The notes: a model not told the origin generated them from the sequence alone. Shown: positions 24,716 through 33,543, counted from the stretch's first letter. The stretch is DNA of 64,000 nucleotides from Neobacillus cucumis (GCF_002860255.1 NZ_PGVE01000012.1:62001-126000); one strand, 5' to 3'. Made by a program: numbers and translations.

Positions 24716-27052
24716 ATGATTTTGAATCAATTGGAAACCAATCGTTTATCTTCCCAGGATCAAATTCAACAGTGGGAACATGAATTGAATGAAACAGGTA
24801 TCATTTCAGAAGAAGCAAAGTTACTATCCGCGCTTCGTTATGAAACGAATCCTGTTATTTTATCAAAACTGTTAACATTTGGGGCTTTATCCAGACTCCA
24901 TCATAATAAGGAGGACTCCATTGCCGGTGTTTGGCTGGAGAAGGCATTAAAATTAAATCCACTCAACCAAAGGGCTAAAGAATATACCGTGCAATCTGAC
25001 TGGAAAAAGTTGAGAGAAGTACTAACGCCGCTAGCTTTTCCTTCCATGCGGGAAACCGATAATCGTACCGCTAAAAAGAAAACAGCAGAAGACTATATTG
25101 AAGTATGTCAAAACTTTTTATATGAGGCGGACGAGCAACAGCTTGAAGTGCAGAAAATGATTGATATTGCCTCCAAAATGGAGATGAAAGAGCTTCTTGA
25201 ACGATATGAAAAACTTTCTGAATTGCTTTCCACTGCAATTGAGGAAACAGCCAGTTTGTTAAAAGCAGCCGAGGAGTATAACCAATCCATCACTGGTGTT
25301 TTTCATACCTCTACTTACTATGATGATTTGAAATTACACATGTCCAACTTAGACCAAATTAAACAAGAATGGGAACAGCAATTTGTTCAGGAAGAAACAC
25401 CAAGATTTGAGTCTGAGAATGCATTGGATCAGCTGCAAAAAATGATTGGGATGGATTTAGTTAAGAAACGCGTGAATGATTTCTATCGGTTTTTAAAGTA
25501 CCAAAAACAACGGAAAGAACTAGGCTTTCAGATTAAAGACGAGCTTAGTCTTAATATGATCTTAACAGGGAATCCTGGTACAGGGAAAACAACATTGGCA
25601 AGGTTATTGGCTAAAATTTATCATGAGCTCGGTGCTTTACCAAGAGAGGAAGTCATTGAAACAAATCGATCACAGCTAGTTGGTTCCTTTGTCGGACAAA
25701 CGGAGGAAAATGTTCGTTCAGTCGTTGAACGCTCGATTGGGGGCGTTTTATTTATCGATGAAGCCTATAGCTTAAAACGTGAAGGTCAAACTGGGAACGA
25801 TTATGGACAGGCTGCCATTGATACGCTCGTCTCTTTAATGACAAGCAATGAATACGGCGGGAAATTCGCTGTCATCTTAGCCGGATATCCAGATGAGATG
25901 CGTTCCTTTTTAAATGCTAATCCTGGATTACGAAGCAGGTTTCCACAGTCCAATTTTATTCACCTGCCTAATTACTCCAATGAAGAGTTAATTCAGATCG
26001 CTGAGGTCGTTGCTGCTGAAAACGACTATCTGCTTACAGAGGATTCGAAAAAAGAAATTGATCGTCGTCTCGAAAAGGAACGGGTCGATGATACCTTCGG
26101 GAACGCAAGAACCGTTCACAACATTGTCTTAGATGCTATTTTTAAAAAGGGTGCTGAAAGTCATGCAGTTAACGGTGACATAGTAGATATGATGCTGCTT
26201 GATAAAGAGGACTTTCAAACGGAGAAAGAGACGGTGACCGAAACACCGCAGGATCAGTTGAATCAATTAATCGGTTTAACCTCATTAAAAGTAGAGCTTA
26301 AAACGCTGATTTCCTTTGTTAAAATGCAGCAATTCAGAAGGAAGCAGGGACTGCCAACCGTACCGATTCAACTGCACGCCGTTTTTACAGGAAATCCAGG
26401 GACAGGAAAAACAACTGTGGCAAAAATCTACGCGGAGTTTTTAAAAGAATGCGGCATTTTAAAAAGGGGCCATCTCATTGTTGCAAGCCGGGCTGATTTT
26501 GTTGCTGGCTACGTTGGACAGACAGCCGGTAAAACAAAGCAAAAAATTAAGGAAGCTTTGGGCGGAGTTCTTTTCATTGATGAGGCTTATTCATTAATTA
26601 GTCAAACTGCAGGTGATTTTGGAAAGGAAGTTATTGATACACTGGTTGATGAAATGACCAAGCAAAATGAAAATTTAGTGGTCGTCTTAGCAGGCTACCC
26701 TAATGAAATGGACCAATTACTTGAAAGCAATCCAGGCCTACGCTCCCGCTTTAAAAAGTTTTTCCTATTCCCGGACTATGCAAATGAGGAATTACTTGAA
26801 ATTATGTCAAATTACGCGGGAAAGTTTCAATATCAACTTACAGAGGATGCAAAGAGCTTACTGCTTGAAACATTGGAAACTGAGCACTTTTCAGGGAATG
26901 GCCGATTTGCTACCAATTTAGTAGATGAAATGATTCAGGCTCAAGCCTTACGTTTAATGGATGGTGACGAAGAAGAGGGTCTCTTAGAAAAAGCAACATA
27001 TCTTGAAGTGGAAGATGTTAAAAAGGCATTAGAAAAGACTTCCACCTATTGA
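24716..27052 (+). CDS. Tandem AAA+ ATPase of the CbxX/SpoVK type
   Basis: About 778 residues from the ATG at 24716 (GTG 24713 and TTG 24722 are alternatives). The first about 240 residues are helical with a coiled-coil-like, Glu-rich part. Two CbxX/CfqX AAA+ modules follow. Module 1 has Walker A TGNPGTGKTTLARLLA (near residue 285), VGSFVGQTEENVRSVVERSI and Walker B GGVLFIDEAYSL. Module 2 has TGNPGTGKTTVAKIYA (near residue 557), VAGYVGQTAGKTKQKI and GGVLFIDEAYSL. B. subtilis SpoVK has one such module in about 320 residues, so this is a duplicated, extended relative. It is next to yneP, with no substrate evident. Confidence 0.85.
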   Translation: MILNQLETNRLSSQDQIQQWEHELNETGIISEEAKLLSALRYETNPVILSKLLTFGALSRLHHNKEDSIAGVWLEKALKLNPLNQRAKEYTVQSDWKKLREVLTPLAFPSMRETDNRTAKKKTAEDYIEVCQNFLYEADEQQLEVQKMIDIASKMEMKELLERYEKLSELLSTAIEETASLLKAAEEYNQSITGVFHTSTYYDDLKLHMSNLDQIKQEWEQQFVQEETPRFESENALDQLQKMIGMDLVKKRVNDFYRFLKYQKQRKELGFQIKDELSLNMILTGNPGTGKTTLARLLAKIYHELGALPREEVIETNRSQLVGSFVGQTEENVRSVVERSIGGVLFIDEAYSLKREGQTGNDYGQAAIDTLVSLMTSNEYGGKFAVILAGYPDEMRSFLNANPGLRSRFPQSNFIHLPNYSNEELIQIAEVVAAENDYLLTEDSKKEIDRRLEKERVDDTFGNARTVHNIVLDAIFKKGAESHAVNGDIVDMMLLDKEDFQTEKETVTETPQDQLNQLIGLTSLKVELKTLISFVKMQQFRRKQGLPTVPIQLHAVFTGNPGTGKTTVAKIYAEFLKECGILKRGHLIVASRADFVAGYVGQTAGKTKQKIKEALGGVLFIDEAYSLISQTAGDFGKEVIDTLVDEMTKQNENLVVVLAGYPNEMDQLLESNPGLRSRFKKFFLFPDYANEELLEIMSNYAGKFQYQLTEDAKSLLLETLETEHFSGNGRFATNLVDEMIQAQALRLMDGDEEEGLLEKATYLEVEDVKKALEKTSTY

Positions 27053-27074
27053 TGAAGGAAAGGAACGTTTACCT

Positions 27075-27503
27075 GTGGAAAACTATTTTGTCTCGACAAG
27101 GGAAATTCAACTTTATTACGCAGACACAGATATGATGGGCGTAATTTATCATGCTAATTATTTAAAATTTTTCGAGCTTGGCCGGACTGGCTTTATCGAA
27201 GACATAGGCTATAGTTATCTTGCTATGGAAGAGTCTGGCTATTACGCACCAGTCTACGATATACAGATTACTTATAAAAAACCATTAAGGTATGGAGATC
27301 AAGCGTTTGTTAAGACATGGGTTTCCTTAAATGATGGAATTAAAACCATTTATTCCTATACCATTGTAAACGGTAATAATGAAGTATGTGCTGGAGGAAC
27401 TTCGACCCACATCATTGTAAAGAAAGATAATTTTAAGCCAACTTCTTTTAAGCGGGCTTTTCCAGAATGGTTTTTGAAATACGAGGAAATTAAAAAAAAA
27501 TAA
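27075..27503 (+). CDS. yneP: Hotdog-fold acyl-CoA thioesterase (YneP-like)
   Basis: A 142-residue 4-hydroxybenzoyl-CoA thioesterase-family protein. The motif YYADTDMMGVIYHANYLKFF holds the catalytic aspartate and the helix start, and the family's RYGDQAFVKTWV strand is present. It begins with GTG after GAAGGAAAGG, 22 bases after the AAA+ gene, and corresponds to yneP of B. subtilis by position and sequence. The acyl-CoA substrate is not known. Confidence 0.87.
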   Translation: MENYFVSTREIQLYYADTDMMGVIYHANYLKFFELGRTGFIEDIGYSYLAMEESGYYAPVYDIQITYKKPLRYGDQAFVKTWVSLNDGIKTIYSYTIVNGNNEVCAGGTSTHIIVKKDNFKPTSFKRAFPEWFLKYEEIKKK

Positions 27504-27549
27504 GTTTCTTTGGAACTTCTGAATTGTCAACATGATTTGGGGTGATTAC

Positions 27550-27861
27550 GTGGCCTTCGGAATTAAAAGAAATGAGCTAATCGAGTGGAAAAAGAAAATT
27601 GATCAAGGTGAAATTGCGTTTTTAACTCATTATTGGCTCGACGACCGCTTTCCAGAATGTAAGACGGTCACTAAGGTGGGGTGTCTAGACCTTGAAAAGT
27701 TGGCGGAATGGGGTAAAAGATACGGATTAAGGAAGGAATGGATTCATCACCGTAAGGATGGCTATTCTCATTTTGATCTCCTAGGTGAGCGGCAAACGGA
27801 AATTTTACAAAAAGAGGGCTTAACCGAGCATCTCTGGCAAAAAAAGAGTAGGCACACTTAA
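27550..27861 (+). CDS. yneQ: YneQ-like conserved protein
   Basis: A protein of 103 residues from the GTG at 27550 (site TTGGGGTGATT); an ATG at 27532 adds six residues but has no site. IAFLTHYWLDDRFPECKTVT, then KVGCLDLEKLAEWGKRYGL and HFDLLGERQ are conserved in Bacillus YneQ. Function unknown. It lies between yneP and the yneR-position gene, as in B. subtilis, apart from the inserted minus-strand capA-like gene. Confidence 0.8.
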   Translation: MAFGIKRNELIEWKKKIDQGEIAFLTHYWLDDRFPECKTVTKVGCLDLEKLAEWGKRYGLRKEWIHHRKDGYSHFDLLGERQTEILQKEGLTEHLWQKKSRHT

Positions 27862-27890
27862 GAATGAATCTATAAGTGTGCCTAATCTTT
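27849..27890. terminator. Convergent hairpin between yneQ and the CapA gene
   Basis: TAGGCACACTTA (27849-27860) and TAAGTGTGCCTA (27873-27884) form a perfect 12-bp stem. Its flanks are only moderately T-rich. It overlaps both stop regions. Confidence 0.7.
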
Positions 27891-29039
27891 GAGCCATTGA
27901 TACATATGATGTTGAATTTCATTATATTTTGCTTTTGCATTTGCCAGCCCATAATTTTCTGCCTTATCTAACGGAACAATTCCGAAATGATGATTTTTCT
28001 GGTTTGATACATACGTTGGTGTGAAAACAGGGTTGGTCATTTCTAGCTTACTATTATTATTAGAGAACTGTTTGATGATATCAATTGTGGCCAATCCTCC
28101 AATATCCTTGTAATCCCCATGCTGGGCGGAAATAAAATTACCTAATGAATAGATAACAAAGGATTTCCTTCCATCCTTCGTTTTTATCCATTCCATGGGC
28201 TGCAGGACATGAGGATGGGAGCCAAAGATGATGTCTGCTCCTTCATTTGCAAGAAACTGTGCCAGATCCTTCTGGTCTTTTGTCGGGATGCGTTGATATT
28301 CTTTGCCCCAGTGCAGGCTCATTACCACTACGTCGGCGTTACTTTTTGCCCGATGAATCTCTTCTTTCATGGCATTTTTATCAATGATATTAACCAAAAA
28401 GTTTTTACCTTTTGGAATGTGGATTCCGTTTGTTCCATAGGTGTAGGATAAAAAGGCAATTCTTATCCCGTTTTTATTTATAATCCGTAATTTTTGATGG
28501 TCCGCCTCATCAATAAAACTGCCAACATGGGGTAAACCAATTTGCTCTAAATAGGCCGATTCTGAGCGGATTCCTTTTTCCCCTCGATCCAGAGAGTGAT
28601 TATTAGCTGTTGAGACGATATCCACTCCTGTATGTACAAGCGCATCTGCTACTTGATGTGGACTGTTAAACATCGGATACCCGGAGAGGCCAAGTTCCGA
28701 TCCTCCTAAAATACTTTCTTGGTTCGCCGTCAGGATATCCGGTTTTTCCAGCATGGATTTCACTGGTTCGAACATAGCGTCAAAATTATAACCGGCACCA
28801 TTGAAAGCGTCCTGGTATACCGGGTTATGAATAAGTATATCCCCGATGGCTCCAATAGTTATTTTTACAGTAAGATGGTCTCTTTTAACATCAAATATAG
28901 GCCTCAATGAATGCTTTTGGACACGATAAATTTTAGTTTCCTGAATGGAAGACTGCTTTTGTTCAAAGATGAGAAAAACAGCTATGGCAATACTACAAAA
29001 AATGATTAAGATGGAAGGTAAAATCACCTTTTTTCGCAT
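27882..29039 (-). CDS. CapA-family protein (metallophosphoesterase-like, membrane anchored)
   Basis: A 385-residue protein with an N-terminal membrane anchor (ILPSILIIFCSIAIAVFLIF) and a CapA/PgsA domain: IGAIGDILIHNPVYQDA, then ILTANQESILGG, VSTANNHSLDRGEKGI, MSLHWGKEYQ, IFGSHPHVLQPMEW and YSLGNFIS. These carry the metal-ligand Asp, Asn and His residues of the fold. PgsA supports poly-gamma-glutamate export, but no pgsBC genes lie nearby, so a capsule role is unlikely here and the substrate is unknown. The gene interrupts the yneQ - yneR-slot order. Confidence 0.85.
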   Translation of the reverse strand: MRKKVILPSILIIFCSIAIAVFLIFEQKQSSIQETKIYRVQKHSLRPIFDVKRDHLTVKITIGAIGDILIHNPVYQDAFNGAGYNFDAMFEPVKSMLEKPDILTANQESILGGSELGLSGYPMFNSPHQVADALVHTGVDIVSTANNHSLDRGEKGIRSESAYLEQIGLPHVGSFIDEADHQKLRIINKNGIRIAFLSYTYGTNGIHIPKGKNFLVNIIDKNAMKEEIHRAKSNADVVVMSLHWGKEYQRIPTKDQKDLAQFLANEGADIIFGSHPHVLQPMEWIKTKDGRKSFVIYSLGNFISAQHGDYKDIGGLATIDIIKQFSNNNSKLEMTNPVFTPTYVSNQKNHHFGIVPLDKAENYGLANAKAKYNEIQHHMYQWLKD

Positions 29040-29168
29040 AAAATCTCCTTATTAACCAAACCAATGGAAATTATTTTTTATATTCCTTGATCATACTATA
29101 TTATATTTAAGGATAATTTTAAAATTATTCATTGGAATTTACTAAAAATGATTAGAAAGGATTAGGAC

Positions 29169-29459
29169 ATGTTTAAGATTACAGAGAGTGCTTACCATAA
29201 ATTAGCTGAAACCATTAAACTAGAGAAAAAAACAGAGGATGAACATTTGTTCCTGCGATTAACTATGGGAATTGGCTGAGGCGGTCCTAAACTTAATCTG
29301 TCTCTGGAAGAGCGGAAAATTAGCGGAGATCGTACCTACACATTTGACGACCTTATTATCATTATTCATGAAAAAGATATGGTTTACTTCGATCATACGA
29401 AACTGGATTTTGTTGAAGATGTATTAGGCAACAAACGATTTCAGCTGCTTCGTGTATAA
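29169..29459 (+). CDS. HesB/IscA-like selenoprotein with in-frame UGA
   Basis: The ATG at 29169 (AGAAAGGATTAGG upstream) opens a 97-codon frame interrupted only by a TGA at 29277-29279. Reading it as Sec gives LFLRLTMGIGUGGPKLNLSL, with Sec at residue 37 of 96, and the frame runs on to TAA at 29457. The family is the HesB-like / IscA-fold group, in which the position after GIG is Cys or Sec; HesB-like selenoproteins are an established bacterial class. It lies where B. subtilis has yneR (between yneQ and plsY). A role in Fe-S handling or redox is inferred from the fold only. A stem-loop follows the UGA. A nonsense pseudogene is unlikely given the intact SelD/SelA system. Confidence 0.92.
29277..29312 (+). 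promoter_or_regulatory. Candidate bacterial SECIS of the HesB-like gene
   Basis: CTCT-GGA-AGAG (29302-29312) lies 22 bases after the UGA with a G-containing apical loop. The stem is only 4 bp and is weaker than those of the other two selenoprotein genes. Confidence 0.45.
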
Positions 29460-29462
29460 GAA

Positions 29463-29587
29463 AAGCGTAAGAGCCTTGATCAGCCCCGACAAGCATAAGA
29501 CGAGCCGGCCGAAAGGTTGTTCTTTAACCTTTTGGACGGATTGGCTGTAGACCATCGAGGGGCTAGGCGCTGTAGCTGGACAATTCT
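29463..29587 (+). repeat. Structured intergenic repeat, full-length copy
   Basis: A GC-rich segment of about 125 bases. The ends pair (AGCG 29464-29467 with CGCT 29568-29571; AGCCCC 29482-29487 with GGGGCT 29559-29564) and a central hairpin CCGAAAGGTT / AACCTTTTGG encloses GTTCTTT. Related partial copies lie at 7559 and 10822. The pattern fits a short non-coding repeat family of the Bacillus type. Confidence 0.65.
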
Positions 29588-29619
29588 CAAAGTCGAAGAT
29601 TTTTATACTTATCTCATAT

Positions 29620-29664
29620 CAAAAAAATGGCTATAAAGAGACTAGCGTCCCTTTATAGCCATTT
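29620..29664 (-). terminator. Terminator of plsY
   Basis: AAATGGCTATAAAG (29625-29638) pairs with CTTTATAGCCATTT (29651-29664). Read on the minus strand, a T-run follows. It overlaps the last codons of plsY. Confidence 0.85.
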
Positions 29665-30252
29665 AATTTTTGGTTCTGTTTTATTCATAATTCTTTTAAT
29701 ATTTGCTCTGTGACGGTATATGACAAACGTTGCCATCAATACCACCACAATAAGTAACGGGATGTTCCAATTACTTGCCACCCCCGAAATAACCGCATAC
29801 AAAACAGCTGTAACACCTGCAATCATAGAGGATAGCGATACATATTTGGTTATGTATAAACTAATAAAAAATACCGCTAAAACAGTCAAAAACATTAACG
29901 GTGCAGCTAGCAATAAAACGCCACCAGATGTTGCAACAGCTTTACCACCCCGAAAACCCGCAAAAATTGGATAGGTATGTCCTAAAATAGCAAAAACCCC
30001 AGCCAACAATGGATTCATATCAAGATGGAAGATTAAAGGCAGAGCAGCCGCTAGCGTTCCTTTCAGAATATCAGCGAGGGTTACCGCTAAGCCTGCTTTT
30101 ACCCCGAGTGTTCGAAAGGTGTTCGTACCCCCTAAATTTCCACTGCCATGTTCACGGATATCGATTTTGTAGAATGTCTTCCCGACTATTAAGCCAGATG
30201 GAATAGAACCTAGCAAATAGGCAAGGATTAAGACCAAGATAATTTGAACCAT
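29653..30252 (-). CDS. plsY: Acyl-phosphate glycerol-3-phosphate acyltransferase
   Basis: A 199-residue integral membrane enzyme started at the ATG at 30252, which has AAGGAG upstream. It transfers the acyl group from acyl-phosphate (made by PlsX) to glycerol-3-phosphate, the first step of phospholipid synthesis. The three conserved motifs are visible: [30 protein letters not shown] and [21 protein letters not shown]. There are about five membrane segments. It lies in the conserved position between the HesB-like gene and yneT, on the opposite strand to its neighbours as in B. subtilis. Confidence 0.95.
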   Translation of the reverse strand: MVQIILVLILAYLLGSIPSGLIVGKTFYKIDIREHGSGNLGGTNTFRTLGVKAGLAVTLADILKGTLAAALPLIFHLDMNPLLAGVFAILGHTYPIFAGFRGGKAVATSGGVLLLAAPLMFLTVLAVFFISLYITKYVSLSSMIAGVTAVLYAVISGVASNWNIPLLIVVVLMATFVIYRHRANIKRIMNKTEPKIKWL

Positions 30253-30480
30253 TAACAATTTCTCCTTCAATAAAAGATCCAGTCCTTTTATTTTACCATG
30301 GAATTACGAAAAAGTACTATACCTTTCAAGATAAGTATATTTGAGAATAGAAATAATGTGGAAAACAATAGATAGTGTATTTATCCTGTGCTATTTTTCC
30401 TGTTTAAGGCTAAAGTTAGAACAATTATAGTCAAATTTATTACAAATCTATGGAGAATTTAGTAAAGGTTGATATAGAGA

Positions 30481-30509
30481 TTGAATGGCGAAAAATGTGA
30501 ACCTATAAT
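30481..30509 (+). promoter_or_regulatory. Promoter upstream of the GGDEF regulator
   Basis: TTGAAT (30481-30486), a 17-base spacer and a perfect TATAAT (30504-30509), 112 bases before the gene start. Confidence 0.65.
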
Positions 30510-30537
30510 AAAGAAAAATCAAGAAAACAGCCAAAAG

Positions 30538-30580
30538 AACCGACCGGTTGAAACCCTATATGGTCGGTTTTATTTTCTTA
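30538..30580 (+). terminator. Terminator hairpin in the leader (possible attenuator)
   Basis: AACCGACC (30538-30545) pairs with GGTCGGTT (30562-30569), followed by TTTATTTTCTT. Inside the loop GGTTGAAACC forms a second small hairpin. It lies between the promoter and the start codon, so it may control readthrough. Confidence 0.6.
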
Positions 30581-30620
30581 CATAAATTAATTACTAACTT
30601 CGGAACGAGGTGAAGATCGA

Positions 30621-31925
30621 ATGGCAAGAAGTGTTCTGCAATATCTTAAATACCAATATCCAGACATTAGAGTTTTATATGTGGAAGATGAAAAGTTTTC
30701 CCGCGAAAAACTGCTGCGGGTTCTTAATCGCCGCTTTGCTCACATTCATGTGGCAATAGATGGCGTAGAAGGATTACAACTCTATCAGAAATATAAACCA
30801 GATTTAATTATTGCTGATATAAAAATGAACCAAATGAGCGGTTTAGAAATGATTAAAAAAATCCGTACACAAAACGAAAAGGTCCAAGTGATTGTGACAA
30901 CCGCTCATGAGGATAATGATTTTTTTGTCCAATCGATTGAAAACAATGTAAATCATTTTATTTTAAAACCGATTGACTTGGATTTACTGCTGCAAGCAAT
31001 CCAAAAATCGGTTTACCAAATTCAGTTGGAAAAAGAACTAGAGAAACAAAAGATATTAACCCGTTCAATCTTAGATTTTCAAGATAACCTCATCTTCGTC
31101 ATTGAGAATGGAGAAATCGTTGAGTGGAATCAAGCTTTTACAAATATAACAGGGATTGGGATACCCAAAAATAATCAAACAAGTTTTCAAAGTCAGTTTC
31201 TTTCCAGTTTTTTTGTTGAGGATCCACACTATTTTTATCCAAAAGATAAAGGTCGTTGGATGGAAGAATTTTTTGCAAATGAGAGAAAAGTGGCTAAAGT
31301 CCGTTGGAAGGGACCACTTGGTAACGATTATAACTACGTAATGAAAGCAGGACAGATCCCGGGCACGAAACAAACCCTATTTGTCCTAACAGATATAACA
31401 GATTTAGAAAAAGAAAGCCGGGAAAGGGAGCATTTAGCCATGCTCGATCCTTTAACGAGCAGTTATACCCGCCAAAAATTTAAGGAAATATTGGCCAGTG
31501 AAATGAGGCGAGCCGAACGTTTTGATCGAGCCTTTTCCCTTATTCTAATGGATATCGATAACTTTCATACTCTAAATGATCAATTTGGTCAAACAGCAGG
31601 AGATAAGGTGTTAATCACAGTTTCTACGATTGTCCAGCAGCGGATTCGCGAGTGTGATATGTTTGCCCGATGGGGCGGCGAGGAATTTATCCTGCTTATT
31701 CCTGAGACAGATGGAAAGAATGCCATGTTACTGGCGAATTCCATCCGTTCGATAATAGAAAAATATGAATTTCTTCATATTGGCAACGTTACCGCAAGCT
31801 TCGGGGTGACTGAATTTGCTCCAGGAAAAACAAAAAATGAACTGATTTCAGAAGCCGAGCAAGCCCTCGCTGATTCAAAAAACAATGGACGAAATCGTGT
31901 AACATTATACACCAAAGAACGTTAA
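30621..31925 (+). CDS. Response regulator with PAS and GGDEF domains (diguanylate cyclase)
   Basis: 434 residues. An N-terminal receiver (about 10-130) has acidic pocket YVEDE, phospho-site LIIADIKMNQMSG and VTTAH. A PAS domain (about 145-265) has LIFVIENGEIVEWNQAFTNI. The C-terminal GGDEF domain (about 275-430) has the intact active site ARWGGEEFILLIPE and no clear RxxD inhibitory site just before it. It should make cyclic di-GMP when phosphorylated. The gene is followed 13 bases later by a histidine kinase, probably its partner. The pair is inserted between plsY and yneT, which adjoin in B. subtilis. Confidence 0.9.
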   Translation: MARSVLQYLKYQYPDIRVLYVEDEKFSREKLLRVLNRRFAHIHVAIDGVEGLQLYQKYKPDLIIADIKMNQMSGLEMIKKIRTQNEKVQVIVTTAHEDNDFFVQSIENNVNHFILKPIDLDLLLQAIQKSVYQIQLEKELEKQKILTRSILDFQDNLIFVIENGEIVEWNQAFTNITGIGIPKNNQTSFQSQFLSSFFVEDPHYFYPKDKGRWMEEFFANERKVAKVRWKGPLGNDYNYVMKAGQIPGTKQTLFVLTDITDLEKESREREHLAMLDPLTSSYTRQKFKEILASEMRRAERFDRAFSLILMDIDNFHTLNDQFGQTAGDKVLITVSTIVQQRIRECDMFARWGGEEFILLIPETDGKNAMLLANSIRSIIEKYEFLHIGNVTASFGVTEFAPGKTKNELISEAEQALADSKNNGRNRVTLYTKER

Positions 31926-31938
31926 GGGGGGCTGCACA

Positions 31939-32871
31939 ATGATATTAGTATATATTACCTTAGCATTGGTGTTTGGTTACATTCTATTGATCATTGCCTT
32001 GTATGTCAAAAAGAGCCGCGGGCTCTTGAAGAAGCTGAAGGAAAGTGAACAAAGCTATCGAGATTTAGCAGAAAAGTACGAAGCAATTAATAAGAATTTA
32101 GAAAAAAAGATCCAAGAAGAGGTTGAAAAAAACAGACAAAAGGATCATCTCCTCATCCAGCATTCAAGGCTTGCTGCAATGGGCGAGATGATTGCAAGCA
32201 TTGGTCATCAGTGGAGGCAGCCGTTAAACAGCTTATCTCTTATTATACAGGATGTACGTGAAGAGTTTGAGTTTGGTCAGCTTGATGAACTATATATTGA
32301 CAACTTTACCAAGGAAAGTATGATTCAGATCAAGCACATGTCCCGTACCATCAATGATTTTCGGAAATTCTATAAACCCAATAACGAAAAGGCCCCTTTT
32401 TCCATTGGCAGTTCAATTGAGGATGCTTTGTCGATTTTTTCATCCAGCCTTAAATATTATGGGATTCAATTGGAATTTGAATACCGCGGAGAGTTAATGG
32501 CTTACGGTTTTCCTAACGAGTATAGTCAAGTGGTGTTGAATATTTTAAACAATGCCCGGGATGCCTTTGTACAAAAGGATATTAAAAATCGTACTATAAG
32601 GATTCAATTAAGTGAAACAAAAGAATTTGTTCAAGCAGAGTTGACCGATAATGCAGGTGGTATTGATCTCTCTCTGCTTGACAAAATTTTTGATCCTTAT
32701 TTCACCACAAGACCGAATGGAACAGGATTAGGTCTTTACATGGCAAAAATGATTCTTGAAAATATGAATGGATTAGTGATGGCTGATAACTACGATAGTG
32801 GTGCCCGGTTTGTTCTTTCTGTCCCTAAGGTACAAGTGACTGTTCAGCCAGAATTAATCTCTGTTTCCTAA
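31939..32871 (+). CDS. Histidine kinase with HQWRQPL-type H box
   Basis: 310 residues: one N-terminal membrane segment (VYITLALVFGYILLIIALYV), a coiled coil (about 30-75), a dimerisation helix with AAMGEMIASIGHQWRQPLNS (phospho-acceptor His), then a HATPase domain with LNILNNARDAF, LTDNAGGID and GTGLGLYMAK. There is no periplasmic sensor, so the signal is intracellular or membrane-borne. The GHQWRQPLN H box is commonest in proteobacterial kinases, so lateral origin is possible. It is co-transcribed with the upstream receiver-PAS-GGDEF protein and is its likely phosphodonor. Confidence 0.88.
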   Translation: MILVYITLALVFGYILLIIALYVKKSRGLLKKLKESEQSYRDLAEKYEAINKNLEKKIQEEVEKNRQKDHLLIQHSRLAAMGEMIASIGHQWRQPLNSLSLIIQDVREEFEFGQLDELYIDNFTKESMIQIKHMSRTINDFRKFYKPNNEKAPFSIGSSIEDALSIFSSSLKYYGIQLEFEYRGELMAYGFPNEYSQVVLNILNNARDAFVQKDIKNRTIRIQLSETKEFVQAELTDNAGGIDLSLLDKIFDPYFTTRPNGTGLGLYMAKMILENMNGLVMADNYDSGARFVLSVPKVQVTVQPELISVS

Positions 32872-33009
32872 GATTAAGCTCCAGAAACACAAGGGAGCTT
32901 TTACGTTTTTTTCAAGGCGCCTGCACTTTTCCTTCTTGCAAGCGTTTTATTATGTTTTTTATATTCAAAAGGGGTAAAATATTATTAGCAAATCCAAGGA
33001 GTGGTAAAT

Positions 33010-33423
33010 ATGGCAATTGTAAATCCAAGCCGTGAAGAAATCGGTGCTATCTTAAATAAGGCCAAAAGAATTGCAGTTGTAGGATTAAGTGATAATCCTT
33101 TAAAGGCATCCTACCAAGTATCAAAGGTTATGCAAAATGCAGGATACGAAATCATTCCAGTTAATCCAACCGTTGATCAAGTTTTAGGGGTAAAAGCAGT
33201 TGCCTCGTTAAAGGATATTGAGGGGCATATAGATATTGTCAACGTGTTCCGCCGCTCCGAGCAATTACTTGACGTAGCGAAAGAATTTGATGAGATAGAT
33301 GCCGATGTTTATTGGGCCCAGCTAGGACTTGCGAATGAAGAAGCTTATCAATTTTTAAAGGAAAAAGGATATACAGTCATTATGGACCGCTGCATTAAAA
33401 TTGAATATGCGATAACAAGATAA
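33010..33423 (+). CDS. yneT: CoA-binding domain protein (YneT/YccU-like)
   Basis: 137 residues from the ATG at 33010 (AAGGAG 8 bases upstream). It is a single Rossmann-type CoA-binding domain: KRIAVVGLSDNPLKASYQVS at the N terminus, IIPVNPTVDQVLG, then VNVFRRSEQ and YWAQLGLANEEA. It corresponds to yneT of B. subtilis, directly upstream of parE. Its physiological role is unknown; binding of CoA is inferred from the family. Confidence 0.88.
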   Translation: MAIVNPSREEIGAILNKAKRIAVVGLSDNPLKASYQVSKVMQNAGYEIIPVNPTVDQVLGVKAVASLKDIEGHIDIVNVFRRSEQLLDVAKEFDEIDADVYWAQLGLANEEAYQFLKEKGYTVIMDRCIKIEYAITR

Positions 33424-33452
33424 AAAACTGCTATTTTTTAGCAGTTTTTTTC
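33422..33452 (+). terminator. Terminator of yneT
   Basis: AAAAACTGCTA pairs with TAGCAGTTTTT around a T-rich loop, followed by more T. Confidence 0.88.
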
Positions 33453-33515
33453 TTTTTCAACTCATAAAAATCGCTAAAATTGTTTTACAAAAATATGTTG
33501 TTTTTAATTACATAT

Positions 33516-33543
33516 TTGCCAAATCCAAATAAATCGCTACAAT
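33516..33543 (+). promoter_or_regulatory. Putative parE promoter
   Basis: TTGCCA (33516-33521), a 16-base spacer and TACAAT (33538-33543), with about 165 bases of leader before the GTG start. Confidence 0.5.
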
